From Altererythrobacter lutimaris (lineage in GTDB: Bacteria > Pseudomonadota > Alphaproteobacteria > Sphingomonadales > Sphingomonadaceae), in NCBI RefSeq assembly GCF_013371495.1, contig NZ_JABWTA010000001.1, forward strand, positions 2,873,630-2,937,629: a DNA stretch of 64,000 bases. Reading direction: 5' to 3'. The position numbers and the translations under genes are program-made. Shown here one piece after another: positions 1 through 9,231 of the stretch (the first letter of the stretch is position 1; every line of letters begins with the position of its first letter). The notes below the pieces were generated by a model. The model saw only the letters and a list, made by a program, of their open reading frames with translations. It was not told the origin of the DNA and did not search any database.

Positions 1-935
1 TCCTCTCGCCACAGCTCGATTGTCGCATCGAGCTGATACCCATGGCCGAGCCGTGCTCCATCTAAGGAAGAAGCGGAATCCAATCCAACGATCACATTGA
101 CGCGCTGCTCTTCGATGCCGAGTGCTGAAATCTTCAGCTGACCGAAGGGTTCGACGCGCTCTACAGTGCCGATCAACGCGTCCGCCCCCCCCCATTGCGT
201 GATTTCGACCAGGTCGCCAGGCTTAACTCTCACCGCTTCTCGCGAGAGCAGATCGACCACGATTTCGATGGTATCGGGATTGCCTACGGTGACTAGCGCC
301 GTGCCTTCCAAGATAACGCCTTCGCTTTCGTTGATGACTGAAAGGACTTCACCGGCCGCAGGAGCACGAACCGAAACAGTGCCGCCGCTTCCTTCTCCGC
401 TAGGGTTCGCAAGCATCGCTTGCAATCGGGCAACCTCAGCACGTGCTTGCTGCTGGGCCGAGAGGTCAGTTGCAACGCGTGTGCGGGCAGCTTCTAGCTG
501 CGAGCGAGCCAGAAATCCGCGCTCCGAAAGCTCCTCTGCGCGTACCAGATCGCGCTGTGATTGATTGTAGGCTGCTGTCGCTCCAGTGGCTGCGGCTCTG
601 GCGGCGGCCAGAGCCCCGCGCATTTCATCGCGGCTACGCTGATCAAGAGGACTTGAAGGGCGCCCGGTCATATGTGTGATGAGCGCGCCGCGCGCAACTG
701 TGTCGCCCGGCTCTAGTTCGATACGTGAAAGATATCCTGTAACCGGTGCAGAGACGACATAATACTCGGCTGCGCGGGTCACTCCGTCATCTGTGATGCC
801 AACGCTCATCTCGCCGCGCGAGACTGTACCCGTATCGACGGCTAGGGCCTCAGGCCACAGGGAGTAAATCAGTCCAGCGATCAGCAAGAGCATTATCAGA
901 ATGGCCCAGCGCCAGCGTATTAGTCGTTCTTTCAT
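1..935 (-). CDS. HlyD-family periplasmic adaptor of an ABC exporter (3' part outside window)
   Basis: Reading the minus strand from the ATG at 935 gives an open frame of about 311 codons that runs off the left edge. It starts with a short basic segment and one membrane anchor (roughly residues 10-25). A biotinyl-lipoyl-like half motif follows (VSAPVTGYLSRIELEPGDTV), then an Ala/Arg/Gln-rich helical hairpin, then the second half (VRAPAAGEVLSVINESEGVI) and a beta-barrel region. This is the order expected of HlyD/MacA-type membrane fusion proteins, which link an inner-membrane transporter to an outer-membrane channel. The start codon overlaps the stop of the upstream permease gene by one base (TGATG), so it is the third gene of an ATPase-permease-adaptor operon. 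The substrate is unknown. The C-terminus and any outer-membrane channel gene would lie outside the window. Confidence 0.9.
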   Translation of the reverse strand, partial: MKERLIRWRWAILIMLLLIAGLIYSLWPEALAVDTGTVSRGEMSVGITDDGVTRAAEYYVVSAPVTGYLSRIELEPGDTVARGALITHMTGRPSSPLDQRSRDEMRGALAAARAAATGATAAYNQSQRDLVRAEELSERGFLARSQLEAARTRVATDLSAQQQARAEVARLQAMLANPSGEGSGGTVSVRAPAAGEVLSVINESEGVILEGTALVTVGNPDTIEIVVDLLSREAVRVKPGDLVEITQWGGADALIGTVERVEPFGQLKISALGIEEQRVNVIVGLDSASSLDGARLGHGYQLDATIELWRE

Positions 936-3301
936 CAGTCGCGTGCCTTCAATACTCGGACCATGTCCAATCTCATCACTCGCCTTGCCACCACAATGGC
1001 TGTCAGCATCGCTGCGATAAGCACAACGATCGCCGATTCGGCGTAGGTGGCGTTGGCCGGGGCAAAGGGCAGGCGGAACAAGTCTGAACCAAACATGCGC
1101 AGCATGAGTTGCGCGAGCCAGTATCCTGTGAACAGCCCCACGGGTACTGATATGATCACCAGCAGAGCGACTTCGCCGATCAGAACCACTGCGACTTCCA
1201 GCCGATGGTATCCCAACACACGCAGGGTGGCCAGTTCGTGCGCCCGCTCAGAAAATAGAATGCGTGCGCTATTGTAAATCACTCCTACCGCGATGGCGGA
1301 TGCAAACGCGATGTAGAAGAAAATCATCGTATTGATGTTGTCATCAATCATCTCTTGGAACCGCGCCATTTCGAGATCGCGATCGCCGATGCTGAGTACT
1401 GCCGGCATCGTCTTCAAGTCAGTCAGTATGGCTTCTCGCGCTTCCGTATCGATCAGCAACAGGGAAGCCCCAACAGGTGCGCCGTCACGGGCAAGATTGC
1501 TGATTGTTTCGTCGGTGGCGTAGGCGCGTGCGCCGATGAATTCATCAACCATCGCTCCGACCGGGAGCATCGTTTCAGTGCGCCTCCCGCCGAGCATCTT
1601 CACATGAACGCTGTCCCCTGCCTCTACCTCAAGCTGATTGGCAAGCTGTCGGCTTAGCATGAGCCCCCCAGGCGGCATTGCGATCGCATTTCCGTCCTGG
1701 TCGATCCGTGCAGTCAGCTTTGCGTCTGGCGGGATGGCTTCAAGTGCAGTGCGTTCCAGGCGGTTTTCGTGGCTCATTTCGACGCTCAGGCCGCGAACTG
1801 GTTCAACCCGCAGAACGCCAGGCATTTGCGCGAGTTCGAACAGAACATCTTCATTTCGCGCCTCAGTGAATGTGACTGAGATGTCCTGCTGCTGCGAGCG
1901 GTAGAAGTAGGATTCGAGCATGAACTCGCTGGAATCGATGAATTGCAAGGTCGAGAAAAGTAGCCCCATCGCCAGCGCAACCCCGCCCACAGTCATCGCC
2001 GATCGCGCGGGCCATCGCGCAATGTGACGCACAATCATATGACCGATTGCAGTGAAGCCCGCACGTTGTCCCAACCTCTCAACAGCGCCAGCCCGATATA
2101 CTGGAGGCGGAGGAGGAGACATGGCGACTGCCGGGGTCAGACGCGCGGCGGACCAGACTCCGCTGATCGCGCCAACCGCTGCCGAAGCCATTGCCAGCGC
2201 TCCGGCACCAAAGAAGACACTCGGTGCGAAATTGAAGCGTAGGATCGGGAAGTGATAATACCGCGCGTAAAGCTCTGTTAAAGATCGTGCCATCCAAACG
2301 CCTGATATCGCGCCAAGGACAGTCGCGAGAAGTGCAATGGCGATCGCGAATTTGAGGTAATGCCCTGCAATCGCAGCATCTGAATATCCAAACGCTTTGA
2401 ACAGGCCAATCAACGAACGCTGTGTGCGGATCATCCGGCCCAGCACAACATAAACCAGAAATGTCGCCACGAGCAGAAATACCGGAGGAAAGATAGTGAC
2501 CATCGCTTCAAGCTGGTCGAGCTCGCTATCAAGAAAGATATGGCTTGGATGATCCTCGCGCCCATATGCACCCGTTCCTCCATAGGGCTCGAGGATGCGG
2601 TCGATCGTGCGGATTACGTCTGCTTCTGATGTACCGCGCTGCAGCTTGACTGAGAGTGCGTTGATGGCCTCGGTTCGATCGGTCGCGGCCTCAAGCGCCT
2701 CTTCGCCCATCCAGAATACGCCGAAACGTGTATCATCGGGCACGAGATCGCCTGGTGCCAAGGCATTGACGTAATTTGGAGCAAACCCGACCCCGACAAT
2801 CCTGAGGCGCTGCTTGCGCCCGTAGATAATCGCATCCACTTCATCGCCCGGTCCGACATTGTTGGCCACAGCAAAAGCATTGTCGACAACGACCTCGCCG
2901 GGTTGGTTCAACGTGGGCATCCGCCCTGTCTTCAACGTCACGAGGTTGATCCGGTTTCGCCCCCGCTCATCGACAGATTGTAAGAGTGCTCTGACCGCTT
3001 CGACTCGATCTGGGATGTCCAGGATCGCGTATTGCAGGATTGATCCCTGCGCTTGCTGGACCCCTTCAATCTCAGCGATCCGGTCGACCACGCTGCGCGG
3101 TGCGCGGGTCAAATTGGCGAAGACATCGCCGAAATTGTTCTCCGAGTAATAGGCCTCGCGCGTTTCGAACAGCGAGCGATGCACTCCCATCGACAGGATG
3201 AATGTGGCTGACGCGGCAGCCAGCACAATCGCTATTGCAATCGCCTGACCGCGCATCCGCCACAAGTCCCGCATCAGTTTTAGGTCGAGCGCATTCACCA
3301 A
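935..3301 (-). CDS. ABC transporter permease with two FtsX-like modules
   Basis: 788 residues. There is a membrane segment near residues 18-40, then a large periplasmic domain, then a three-helix FtsX block (around residues 270-390). A second membrane segment with a second periplasmic domain follows (around 435-640), and a final FtsX block ends the protein (about 665-780). This two-module architecture is typical of MacB/LolC-like and DevC-like permeases, which use periplasmic movement to drive export or extraction instead of carrying substrate through a membrane channel. It overlaps the ATPase gene (7 bp) and the HlyD adaptor gene (1 bp), so the three are almost certainly co-translated. The ATPase is encoded separately, so this is not MacB itself. 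Substrate not predictable. Confidence 0.9.
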   Translation of the reverse strand: MVNALDLKLMRDLWRMRGQAIAIAIVLAAASATFILSMGVHRSLFETREAYYSENNFGDVFANLTRAPRSVVDRIAEIEGVQQAQGSILQYAILDIPDRVEAVRALLQSVDERGRNRINLVTLKTGRMPTLNQPGEVVVDNAFAVANNVGPGDEVDAIIYGRKQRLRIVGVGFAPNYVNALAPGDLVPDDTRFGVFWMGEEALEAATDRTEAINALSVKLQRGTSEADVIRTIDRILEPYGGTGAYGREDHPSHIFLDSELDQLEAMVTIFPPVFLLVATFLVYVVLGRMIRTQRSLIGLFKAFGYSDAAIAGHYLKFAIAIALLATVLGAISGVWMARSLTELYARYYHFPILRFNFAPSVFFGAGALAMASAAVGAISGVWSAARLTPAVAMSPPPPPVYRAGAVERLGQRAGFTAIGHMIVRHIARWPARSAMTVGGVALAMGLLFSTLQFIDSSEFMLESYFYRSQQQDISVTFTEARNEDVLFELAQMPGVLRVEPVRGLSVEMSHENRLERTALEAIPPDAKLTARIDQDGNAIAMPPGGLMLSRQLANQLEVEAGDSVHVKMLGGRRTETMLPVGAMVDEFIGARAYATDETISNLARDGAPVGASLLLIDTEAREAILTDLKTMPAVLSIGDRDLEMARFQEMIDDNINTMIFFYIAFASAIAVGVIYNSARILFSERAHELATLRVLGYHRLEVAVVLIGEVALLVIISVPVGLFTGYWLAQLMLRMFGSDLFRLPFAPANATYAESAIVVLIAAMLTAIVVARRVMRLDMVRVLKARD

Positions 3302-4035
3302 GTAATCTCCGAGGGATGTATGCGGTGGGAGTTGGTCTCAATGCGCGCGATATTGCCGTCGAGGAAGTGGAATACACGGTCCGCCATAGCGGCGATCCCG
3401 GCATTGTGCGTGATGATCAACAGCGTGGTGTTCAGTTCCCGGTTGGCGGCTTCCAGCGTCTCAAGGACACGCACCCCGGTCTGGCTGTCGAGAGCGCCGG
3501 TCGGCTCATCGCAGAGCAGAACGCCGGGCTGTTTCGCAATGGCGCGTGCGACAGCGACGCGTTGCTGCTCACCGCCAGACAGCTGGGCCGGATAGTGGTG
3601 CTTGCGTTCAGCCAGGCCGACCAGCGCAAGCGCATCAGCCGGGTCCATCGGATTGGTTGCGATGTCCGTGACAAGCCGCACATTCTCTTGCGCGGTAAGG
3701 CTCGGGATGAGATTATAGAATTGGAAGATGAAGCCAATATGTGCTCGCCGAAAACGCGTCAGATCCCGGTCGTCGAGCGCTGTCAGTTCAGTCTCGTCGT
3801 AGTGGAGAGTTCCAGACGTTGGCCGGTCCAATCCGCCAACGATGTTGAGCAAAGTCGACTTGCCGCTTCCCGATGGTCCTAAGAGAACAAGAATCTCGCC
3901 TTTACAAATGTCGAAGTCGACCCCGCGCAGCGCATGCACTTCGGTTTCGCCGGTAACGTAGATCTTGCGCAGGTCACGCCCGGAAAAAGCGCTGCGTTCC
4001 AATTGCTTGCTGCTGAGATCCGCTTGAACCTGCAT
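3295..4035 (-). CDS. ABC transporter ATP-binding protein (MacB/LolD-type)
   Basis: 246 residues with all ABC motifs intact: Walker A GPSGSGKS at residues 53-60, the Q-loop region with [16 protein letters not shown], signature [16 protein letters not shown], Walker [12 protein letters not shown] and the switch histidine in [23 protein letters not shown] and DEPTGALD are characteristic of the LolD/MacB/FtsE group that pairs with FtsX-type permeases, which fits the next gene. It is the first gene of the ATPase-permease-HlyD operon. The 59-bp gap upstream of its ATG holds a candidate regulatory motif (see the site at 4067-4091). Confidence 0.93.
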   Translation of the reverse strand: MQVQADLSSKQLERSAFSGRDLRKIYVTGETEVHALRGVDFDICKGEILVLLGPSGSGKSTLLNIVGGLDRPTSGTLHYDETELTALDDRDLTRFRRAHIGFIFQFYNLIPSLTAQENVRLVTDIATNPMDPADALALVGLAERKHHYPAQLSGGEQQRVAVARAIAKQPGVLLCDEPTGALDSQTGVRVLETLEAANRELNTTLLIITHNAGIAAMADRVFHFLDGNIARIETNSHRIHPSEITW

Positions 4036-4066
4036 AGGATTAGAATAGCGGAGACGAGATTCAACG

Positions 4067-4091
4067 CCTTACGTAAATACCGCAGGTATCG
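4067..4091 (-). promoter_or_regulatory. Candidate regulatory site upstream of the ABC exporter operon (site A)
   Basis: On the minus strand this reads ATACCTGCGGTATTTACG followed by TAAGG, ending about 30 bp before the ATPase start. The promoter region of the exported bactofilin-like gene (11582-11606) has a close match, ATACCTCCGGTTATTTACG. TTACGTAA inside site A is a perfect 8-bp palindrome. The shared pattern is seen directly; that it binds a regulator is inference. Confidence 0.45.
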
Positions 4092-4094
4092 ATG

Positions 4095-5117
4095 TCATGA
4101 AGCCAGCGAGACGAGCAGTGCGACGCCACTGAAATAGATCAGGATCGCTGTGATGGAATCCTGTCCCATCCGTAGAACGGTGCGGTCCCGTCGCTCAATG
4201 AGACCGATTACGAACACGCCAGTCAAGACGAGTGCCAGCATCGCGGCGGCGATTTCAAATCCACCAGCTTGTTCGATAACACCCTGACCCGGCGCTACCA
4301 GATCAATCGCAAGGATGATCGCTAGGTTGAACATGTTCGAACCGAAGATCTCGCCAATCGCCAGCTCGTATCTTTTGTGCCGCATAGCTCCAATGATGGC
4401 GCTCGCTTCTGGGAGCGACGTCGCTACTGCGATGATCAGCAGACCAACAATGCCTGTCCCTAGCCCGGTTTCCTCAGCGATGGTCTCGCCTGCATTGGCT
4501 AGGGTCACTCCTCCGACCAGGATTATCGAGGCAAGCCCTGCAAGCACCAGCGCCAGTTTTCCTGCGGTTATTTGCTTTCGGCGCGACTCCTCCGCCACTT
4601 CGAGGTCGGGCGGGTTGACGACCTGCCACATGGGGCGCCGTTCGGCGCGTCCAGAGACAAATAGCGCGACCACGACGGCTCCAAAGATCGCAATCGACCA
4701 TGCGCTAGCCGGGCCACCCCAATCGCCACCGCCAATTCCGATGGCTGCGCCGACCAGAGCAAAGAGGGTCATGCCCAACACACCTTGAATGAGTGTAACC
4801 GGGCGCGCGACCACGGATGTAAGTGGTTTTTCACCTAGAGCCATGTCAGCGAGAGCCAGCAGCAATAAGTTCAAGCTCGCGCTTCCAAGGATGTCGTTTA
4901 ACGAGAGCAGCGGTACGCCGATTGCCGCCGCCGTGGTGCCCGTCGCAAACTCCGGCAGCGAAGTGATCCCTCCGAGCACGAGCATGCCCGCAAGGCCCTG
5001 ACCGACGCCAGTCTTTTCACTGAGCGCCACGACATAAGCAGGTAGCCGGGTGCCTGCCCACCACACAGCAGCCGCAGCCAACACAAATATGAAGGCTGTT
5101 TCCCAAAGAATGCTCAT
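4095..5117 (-). CDS. Calcium/sodium (CaCA family) antiporter-like membrane protein
   Basis: 340 residues from the ATG at 5117. A longer frame from 5219 exists, but it adds 34 arginine-rich residues before the natural membrane start. The two inverted alpha-repeats of the CaCA superfamily are visible: GGITSLPEFATG with GSASLNLLLLALADM in the first half, and VATSLPEASAIIGA with GSNMFNLAIILAIDL in the second. These acidic/serine segments line the ion path in known exchangers. About ten hydrophobic helices are spaced as expected. It probably exchanges Ca2+ for Na+ or H+ at the inner membrane. It lies just upstream of the ABC exporter operon on the same strand, and is divergent from the DUF2267 gene, whose promoter motif lies between the two. 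Confidence 0.85.
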   Translation of the reverse strand: MSILWETAFIFVLAAAAVWWAGTRLPAYVVALSEKTGVGQGLAGMLVLGGITSLPEFATGTTAAAIGVPLLSLNDILGSASLNLLLLALADMALGEKPLTSVVARPVTLIQGVLGMTLFALVGAAIGIGGGDWGGPASAWSIAIFGAVVVALFVSGRAERRPMWQVVNPPDLEVAEESRRKQITAGKLALVLAGLASIILVGGVTLANAGETIAEETGLGTGIVGLLIIAVATSLPEASAIIGAMRHKRYELAIGEIFGSNMFNLAIILAIDLVAPGQGVIEQAGGFEIAAAMLALVLTGVFVIGLIERRDRTVLRMGQDSITAILIYFSGVALLVSLAS

Positions 5118-5246
5118 CGGCAGGGTTTCGAGGCGGCGGTGCCTTGTGCTGAAAACTCGCTCATCGCGCCACATTCGGCGGTCTGACCGTTGGAAAACAT
5201 CCGTAGATGTCCGAGGCACGACGTCGAGCCTGCGTCGAAATTCCGC

Positions 5247-5272
5247 ACCTTCGGAGGATTGCGTAGTTACGC
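5247..5272 (+). promoter_or_regulatory. Candidate regulatory site upstream of the DUF2267/ppsA genes (site B)
   Basis: ACCTTCGG is followed four bases later by TTGCGTAGTTACGC. The core TGCGTAGTTACGC (5260-5272) differs by one base from TGCGTAATTACGC upstream of the alcohol dehydrogenase (9166-9178). It ends 64 bp before the DUF2267 start codon. The intergenic region is shared with the divergent antiporter gene, so either gene or both could be controlled. Confidence 0.45.
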
Positions 5273-5336
5273 CTTTGCCGAGCCCGCTTAGCTTTGTGAC
5301 CTTCCTCGTATGACGAGGTCATTTCTGGAGAGAGCC

Positions 5337-5777
5337 ATGAGCAATACAATCCTGCCGCTTTTCGACAAGTCGTTGCAGACAACGGCTATCTGGCTGGAGG
5401 AAATTCAGTCCGAGATTGGGCCGGACCGGGCATTCGCCTGGCGTGTCCTGTCAGTCGTACTGCAAAATCTTCGTGACCATCTCCCGCTGGAGCTGTCAGC
5501 ACATTTCGGTGCGCAATTGCCAATGATCATACGGGGTGCTTTCTATGAGCGGTTTGATCCAACCGGCCTGCCTAAGCAAGAGCACGGAGGCGACGAATTT
5601 CTGGCATCGATCTCGGACGGTTTGCGTGACAGTCGCGGGGTCGATCCGCACGATGCGGTGCATGCCGTATTCGGAGTACTGGACCGCCATCTGTCACGCG
5701 GCCAGGTCGACAAGATAGTTCGGTCTCTACCTCGCGGTATCCGCGAAATGTGGCCAGAGACTGAATTGGCTCAATAG
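5337..5777 (+). CDS. DUF2267 domain protein
   Basis: 146 residues from the ATG at 5337, chosen because GGAGAGAG sits at the proper distance upstream. An ATG nine codons earlier lacks such a site. The sequence matches the DUF2267 pattern: a small all-helical protein made of two similar halves, one near FAWRVLSVVLQNLRDHLP and one near DAVHAVFGVLDRHLSRGQVDKIVRSLP, each followed by an LP turn. Molecular function is unknown. In alphaproteobacteria such genes often sit beside stress and energy-metabolism genes. Here it precedes PEP synthase by 47 bp and may share its transcript. Confidence 0.8.
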   Translation: MSNTILPLFDKSLQTTAIWLEEIQSEIGPDRAFAWRVLSVVLQNLRDHLPLELSAHFGAQLPMIIRGAFYERFDPTGLPKQEHGGDEFLASISDGLRDSRGVDPHDAVHAVFGVLDRHLSRGQVDKIVRSLPRGIREMWPETELAQ

Positions 5778-5824
5778 GGGCACTGCACAAGCGGAAAACC
5801 ACAGATCAGTGAGGCAGGAAGTCT

Positions 5825-8206
5825 GTGAAAGCTGACACAAACATACGCTGGTTTGAAACGCTCTCGCGCGAGGATGTTGCGATTGTGGGCGGCAAAAACG
5901 CCTCCCTTGGCGAGATGATCAGTACGCTCGCCAGCAAAAGCATTCGAGTACCACCAGGTTTTGCTACGACAGCTCGGGCATTCCGCCAGTTTCTGTCCGC
6001 GAACGCCTTGGATGAATTGCTTGCAGATGAGTTGTCTAAATATAAGCACGGTCAATCCACTTTGGCTGAGACTGGTGCGAAGATCCGCGCCGCAATCCTT
6101 GGTGGAGGTTGGCCTCCAAAGATCGCTCGAGAAATCCTTGCAGCGTATCGGGATCTGAACGAGCGGGCCGGGGATCAAGCAACCAGTGTTGCTGTGCGTT
6201 CCAGCGCCACAGCAGAAGATTTGCCCGATGCCAGCTTTGCCGGGCAACAAGAGACCTTCCTCAATGTCTGCGGAGAGGAAGCGCTGCTCGATGCGTGTAA
6301 ACGCTGTTTTGCCTCACTCTACACCGACCGAGCTATCGTTTACCGCGAGCTGAAGGGTTTCGCCCATGAAGCTGTTGCTCTCTCAGTCGGTGTCCAGCGC
6401 ATGATCCGTTCAGACGAGGCCGGCGCAGGCGTGATGTTCTCGATCGACACTGAGACTGGCTTTGACCGGGTCGTGCTAATCAATGCGGCATGGGGATTGG
6501 GCGAAAGCGTGGTGCAAGGCGTAGTCGAACCCGACGAATATCACGTCTTCAAGCCGTTGCTTGATGACGAAGCTTTCGTACCCATCATTAAGAAGAAATG
6601 CGGGCGGAAACAGCGAAAACTGATCTATTCGGAAAGTGGGACCGGAACGCGGTGGATCGACACGGACCTTGCCGATGGGCAGGATACAGTCCTTGACGAT
6701 GGGGAGATTCTTAAGCTGGCTCGTTGGGGAGCGATCATTGAAGGGCACTATGGCTGCGCGATGGACATGGAATGGGCGAAAGATGGCTTGGACGGTCAGC
6801 TTTACGTAGTTCAGGCAAGGCCAGAGACCGTACAAGCACGAACAAAGGAAGATGTCTTCCATAGAGCCAGCGTGCTCAACCCGGGTCGCACCCTGATTGC
6901 GGGTCAAGCAATTGGTTCAGGAGCCGCCACGGGCCATGTCTGCGTTATCTCTGGTGCTGATGAAATTGAGCGCTTTGTCGATGGATCGGTCCTGGTCACA
7001 GGCGTGACGGACCCAGATTGGGTGCCTGTCATGAAGCGGGCGGCGGCGATCGTCACTGATCATGGAGGGAGAACATCGCATGCAGCGATTGTCAGCCGCG
7101 AACTTGGCGTACCCGCCATTGTTGGATGCGGTGATGCGACTGACAAGCTAGTCAATCGCGAGCAGGTGACAGTCAATTGCACCCAAGGCGATCGCGGCCT
7201 CGTCCATGAAGGCACTGCGGAAATCCTTGAAGAGAGTATCGATCTCTCAGCCCTGCCCGATACCCGAGCGAAGGTCATGCTTAACCTCGCTGATCCGAGC
7301 GCAGCCTACCGATGGTGGAAATTGCCCGCCAATGGTGTGGGGCTCACGCGCATGGAGTTTGTGATTTCAAACCAGGTGAAGATCCATCCGATGGCATTGC
7401 TCGAACCGCAGCGTGTCTCAGATCCTCGCGAGCGGGTCATCATCAGGCAAATGACGCGCGGGTTCGAAAGTCCTGAAGAGTACTTCATCGACACTCTTTC
7501 GCGTGGGCTCGCTCGGATAGCCGCCATGCAATATCCTGAAAAAGTCATCATCCGCTTCAGCGACTTTAAATCGAATGAGTATGCAGACTTGATCGGGGGC
7601 AAGATATTCGAACCGAAAGAAGCAAATCCGATGCTCGGATTCCGGGGGGCGTCGCGATATGTGTCGCCGCTATTCCGCGAGGCCTTTGCACTCGAATGTC
7701 AGGCCATCCGCCGTCTGCGCAGCGTTTTGGGTTTCACTAATGTTGCTGTCATGATCCCCTTTTGCCGCACCACAGGCGAAGCCGATCAAGTGCTGGCAGA
7801 AATGCGCGCAAACGGGCTGGAAAGAGGCACAGAGGGGCTTGAAGTGCTGGTAATGTGCGAAGTGCCCAGCAATGTGGTTCTGGCGCGCGAATTTGCTCAG
7901 CGATTTGACGGCTTTTCCATCGGCAGCAACGATCTCACACAGCTGACGCTGGGAATTGATCGCGATTGCGAGCTTCTGTCTGAGAGCTTTGATGCGCGTG
8001 ATCCAGCGGTCAAATGGATGATCAAGCATGTGATCAATGAAGCTCACGCTGAAGGAACCCCGGTCGGGCTGTGCGGTCAGGCTCCAAGTGACCATCCTGA
8101 ATTCGCACAGTTCTTGGTCGAGTGCGGGATCGATTCGATCTCAGTGACCCCGGACAGCTTCGTGGCAGTGAAGGAACACGTCGCTGCTGCCGAGAAAGTT
8201 CGCTGA
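5825..8206 (+). CDS. ppsA: Phosphoenolpyruvate synthase (pyruvate, water dikinase)
   Basis: 793 residues, the usual length of PpsA. The GTG start at 5825 has AGGCAGGAAG just upstream. Domain order is N-terminal ATP-grasp (GGKNASLGEM near residue 20; SSATAEDLPDASFAGQQET near 125-145), then the phosphohistidine domain with GGRTSHAAIVSRELGVPAI (phospho-accepting His419), then the PEP/pyruvate barrel ending in GLCGQAPSDHPEF (catalytic Cys750). It converts pyruvate, ATP and water to PEP, AMP and phosphate, the entry step of gluconeogenesis. The next gene, a PfkB kinase, starts three bases after its stop and may be coupled. The context suggests control of carbon flow under stress or starvation. Confidence 0.95.
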   Translation: MKADTNIRWFETLSREDVAIVGGKNASLGEMISTLASKSIRVPPGFATTARAFRQFLSANALDELLADELSKYKHGQSTLAETGAKIRAAILGGGWPPKIAREILAAYRDLNERAGDQATSVAVRSSATAEDLPDASFAGQQETFLNVCGEEALLDACKRCFASLYTDRAIVYRELKGFAHEAVALSVGVQRMIRSDEAGAGVMFSIDTETGFDRVVLINAAWGLGESVVQGVVEPDEYHVFKPLLDDEAFVPIIKKKCGRKQRKLIYSESGTGTRWIDTDLADGQDTVLDDGEILKLARWGAIIEGHYGCAMDMEWAKDGLDGQLYVVQARPETVQARTKEDVFHRASVLNPGRTLIAGQAIGSGAATGHVCVISGADEIERFVDGSVLVTGVTDPDWVPVMKRAAAIVTDHGGRTSHAAIVSRELGVPAIVGCGDATDKLVNREQVTVNCTQGDRGLVHEGTAEILEESIDLSALPDTRAKVMLNLADPSAAYRWWKLPANGVGLTRMEFVISNQVKIHPMALLEPQRVSDPRERVIIRQMTRGFESPEEYFIDTLSRGLARIAAMQYPEKVIIRFSDFKSNEYADLIGGKIFEPKEANPMLGFRGASRYVSPLFREAFALECQAIRRLRSVLGFTNVAVMIPFCRTTGEADQVLAEMRANGLERGTEGLEVLVMCEVPSNVVLAREFAQRFDGFSIGSNDLTQLTLGIDRDCELLSESFDARDPAVKWMIKHVINEAHAEGTPVGLCGQAPSDHPEFAQFLVECGIDSISVTPDSFVAVKEHVAAAEKVR

Positions 8207-8208
8207 GG

Positions 8209-9141
8209 ATGATGAATATCGCCACACTCACGCTCAATCCCACGATTGATATTGCCTATGTAGTCGAGCACTTGGTTCACACTGACAAAGTGCGCACACC
8301 TCCGCAAATAGTGGACCCTGGGGGAGGCGGGCTAAATGTGGCGCGCGTTTTCGTGCGGATGGGAGGCAATGCGCGTTGCATCTACCTGTCTGGCGGATCG
8401 ACGGGAATTGCTCTCGACGCGCTATTGGACCTGCACCAATTGGTGCTTGAGAAGGTCGACATATCAGGCGAAACACGCATCAGCACGGTGATCTGCGAGA
8501 AAGCGAGCGGGCGCGAATACAGGATCGTCCCCGCAGGACCTGAAGTTACTCAGCACGAATGGGAAGCCTGCCTTCAACGGATCGGCAAAGTCCAGTGCGA
8601 CTATCTGGTCATGAGCGGCTCGCTCCCGCGCGGTGTCCCGCCCAACTTCTACGCTCAGGCAGCGGCAATTGCTGACAAACACGGCATTCGGACTGTGCTC
8701 GACACTTCGGGTGAGGCGCTGGCAGCGGGCGTTGAAGGTGGCGGGCTTGAGCTTATCAAGCCGAACCTCAAGGAATTCCAGCAATTGGTCGGAGAAGAAC
8801 TCATCGACACCCAAGCGATCGGAGACGCCGCACAGCAAATCGCCGCATGTGCCGCAGCAAGGCTGGTAGCGGTAAGTATGGGTGAACGTGGAGGTGTACT
8901 GGCGACCAAAGACGGCGTGAGATACCTTGCAGCACCAACGGTTAAGACCAAGAGTGCGGTAGGGGCAGGGGACAGCTGCGTGGCTGCGATGGTCTTTGGT
9001 CTCGCGTCAGGAATGAGCGATCAAGACGCGTTTAAGCTTGGTATTGCAGGTGGTGCGGCGGCTTTGATCACTTCCGGAACTGGCCTCGCGACAGCACACG
9101 ACATCGAGCAGCTTTACCAGCGCTCGACCGCGTCTGACTAA
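8209..9141 (+). CDS. PfkB-family sugar-phosphate kinase (6-phosphofructokinase II / 1-phosphofructokinase-like)
   Basis: 310 residues from the ATG at 8209; a second ATG follows at once at 8212. The frame is open upstream inside ppsA, but homology begins at MNIATLTLNPTIDIAY, which is typical of the hexose-phosphate kinase branch. The PfkB signatures are present: GGGGLNVARVFVRMGG near residue 40 and the C-terminal anion hole/base AVGAGDSCVAAM, with catalytic Asp in GAGD. The N-terminal TLNPTID stretch points to phosphofructokinase or tagatose-6-phosphate kinase rather than ribokinase. It overlaps or abuts ppsA, giving an unusual pairing of a gluconeogenic and a glycolytic enzyme in one unit. 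Confidence 0.87.
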   Translation: MMNIATLTLNPTIDIAYVVEHLVHTDKVRTPPQIVDPGGGGLNVARVFVRMGGNARCIYLSGGSTGIALDALLDLHQLVLEKVDISGETRISTVICEKASGREYRIVPAGPEVTQHEWEACLQRIGKVQCDYLVMSGSLPRGVPPNFYAQAAAIADKHGIRTVLDTSGEALAAGVEGGGLELIKPNLKEFQQLVGEELIDTQAIGDAAQQIAACAAARLVAVSMGERGGVLATKDGVRYLAAPTVKTKSAVGAGDSCVAAMVFGLASGMSDQDAFKLGIAGGAAALITSGTGLATAHDIEQLYQRSTASD

Positions 9142-9150
9142 GGCCACTAA

Positions 9151-9178
9151 ACTGCTACGGCAATCTGCGTAATTACGC
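9151..9178 (+). promoter_or_regulatory. Candidate regulatory site upstream of the alcohol dehydrogenase (site C)
   Basis: Contains TGCGTAATTACGC (9166-9178), in which GCGTAATTACGC is a perfect 12-bp palindrome, preceded by CTACGG. The same 13-mer with one change occurs upstream of the DUF2267 gene. It ends 53 bp before the dehydrogenase ATG, a position suited to an activator site. Confidence 0.45.
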
Positions 9179-9231
9179 GGCTGTGACCAGGTCGCATCCT
9201 TGCTCTGCAAACTCACCAATGGAGCAAGACA

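Noticed and set aside
3202..3882. 226-codon plus-strand frame across the ABC permease/ATPase junction
   Set aside because: Antisense shadow of two genes with complete motifs; no ribosome-binding site.
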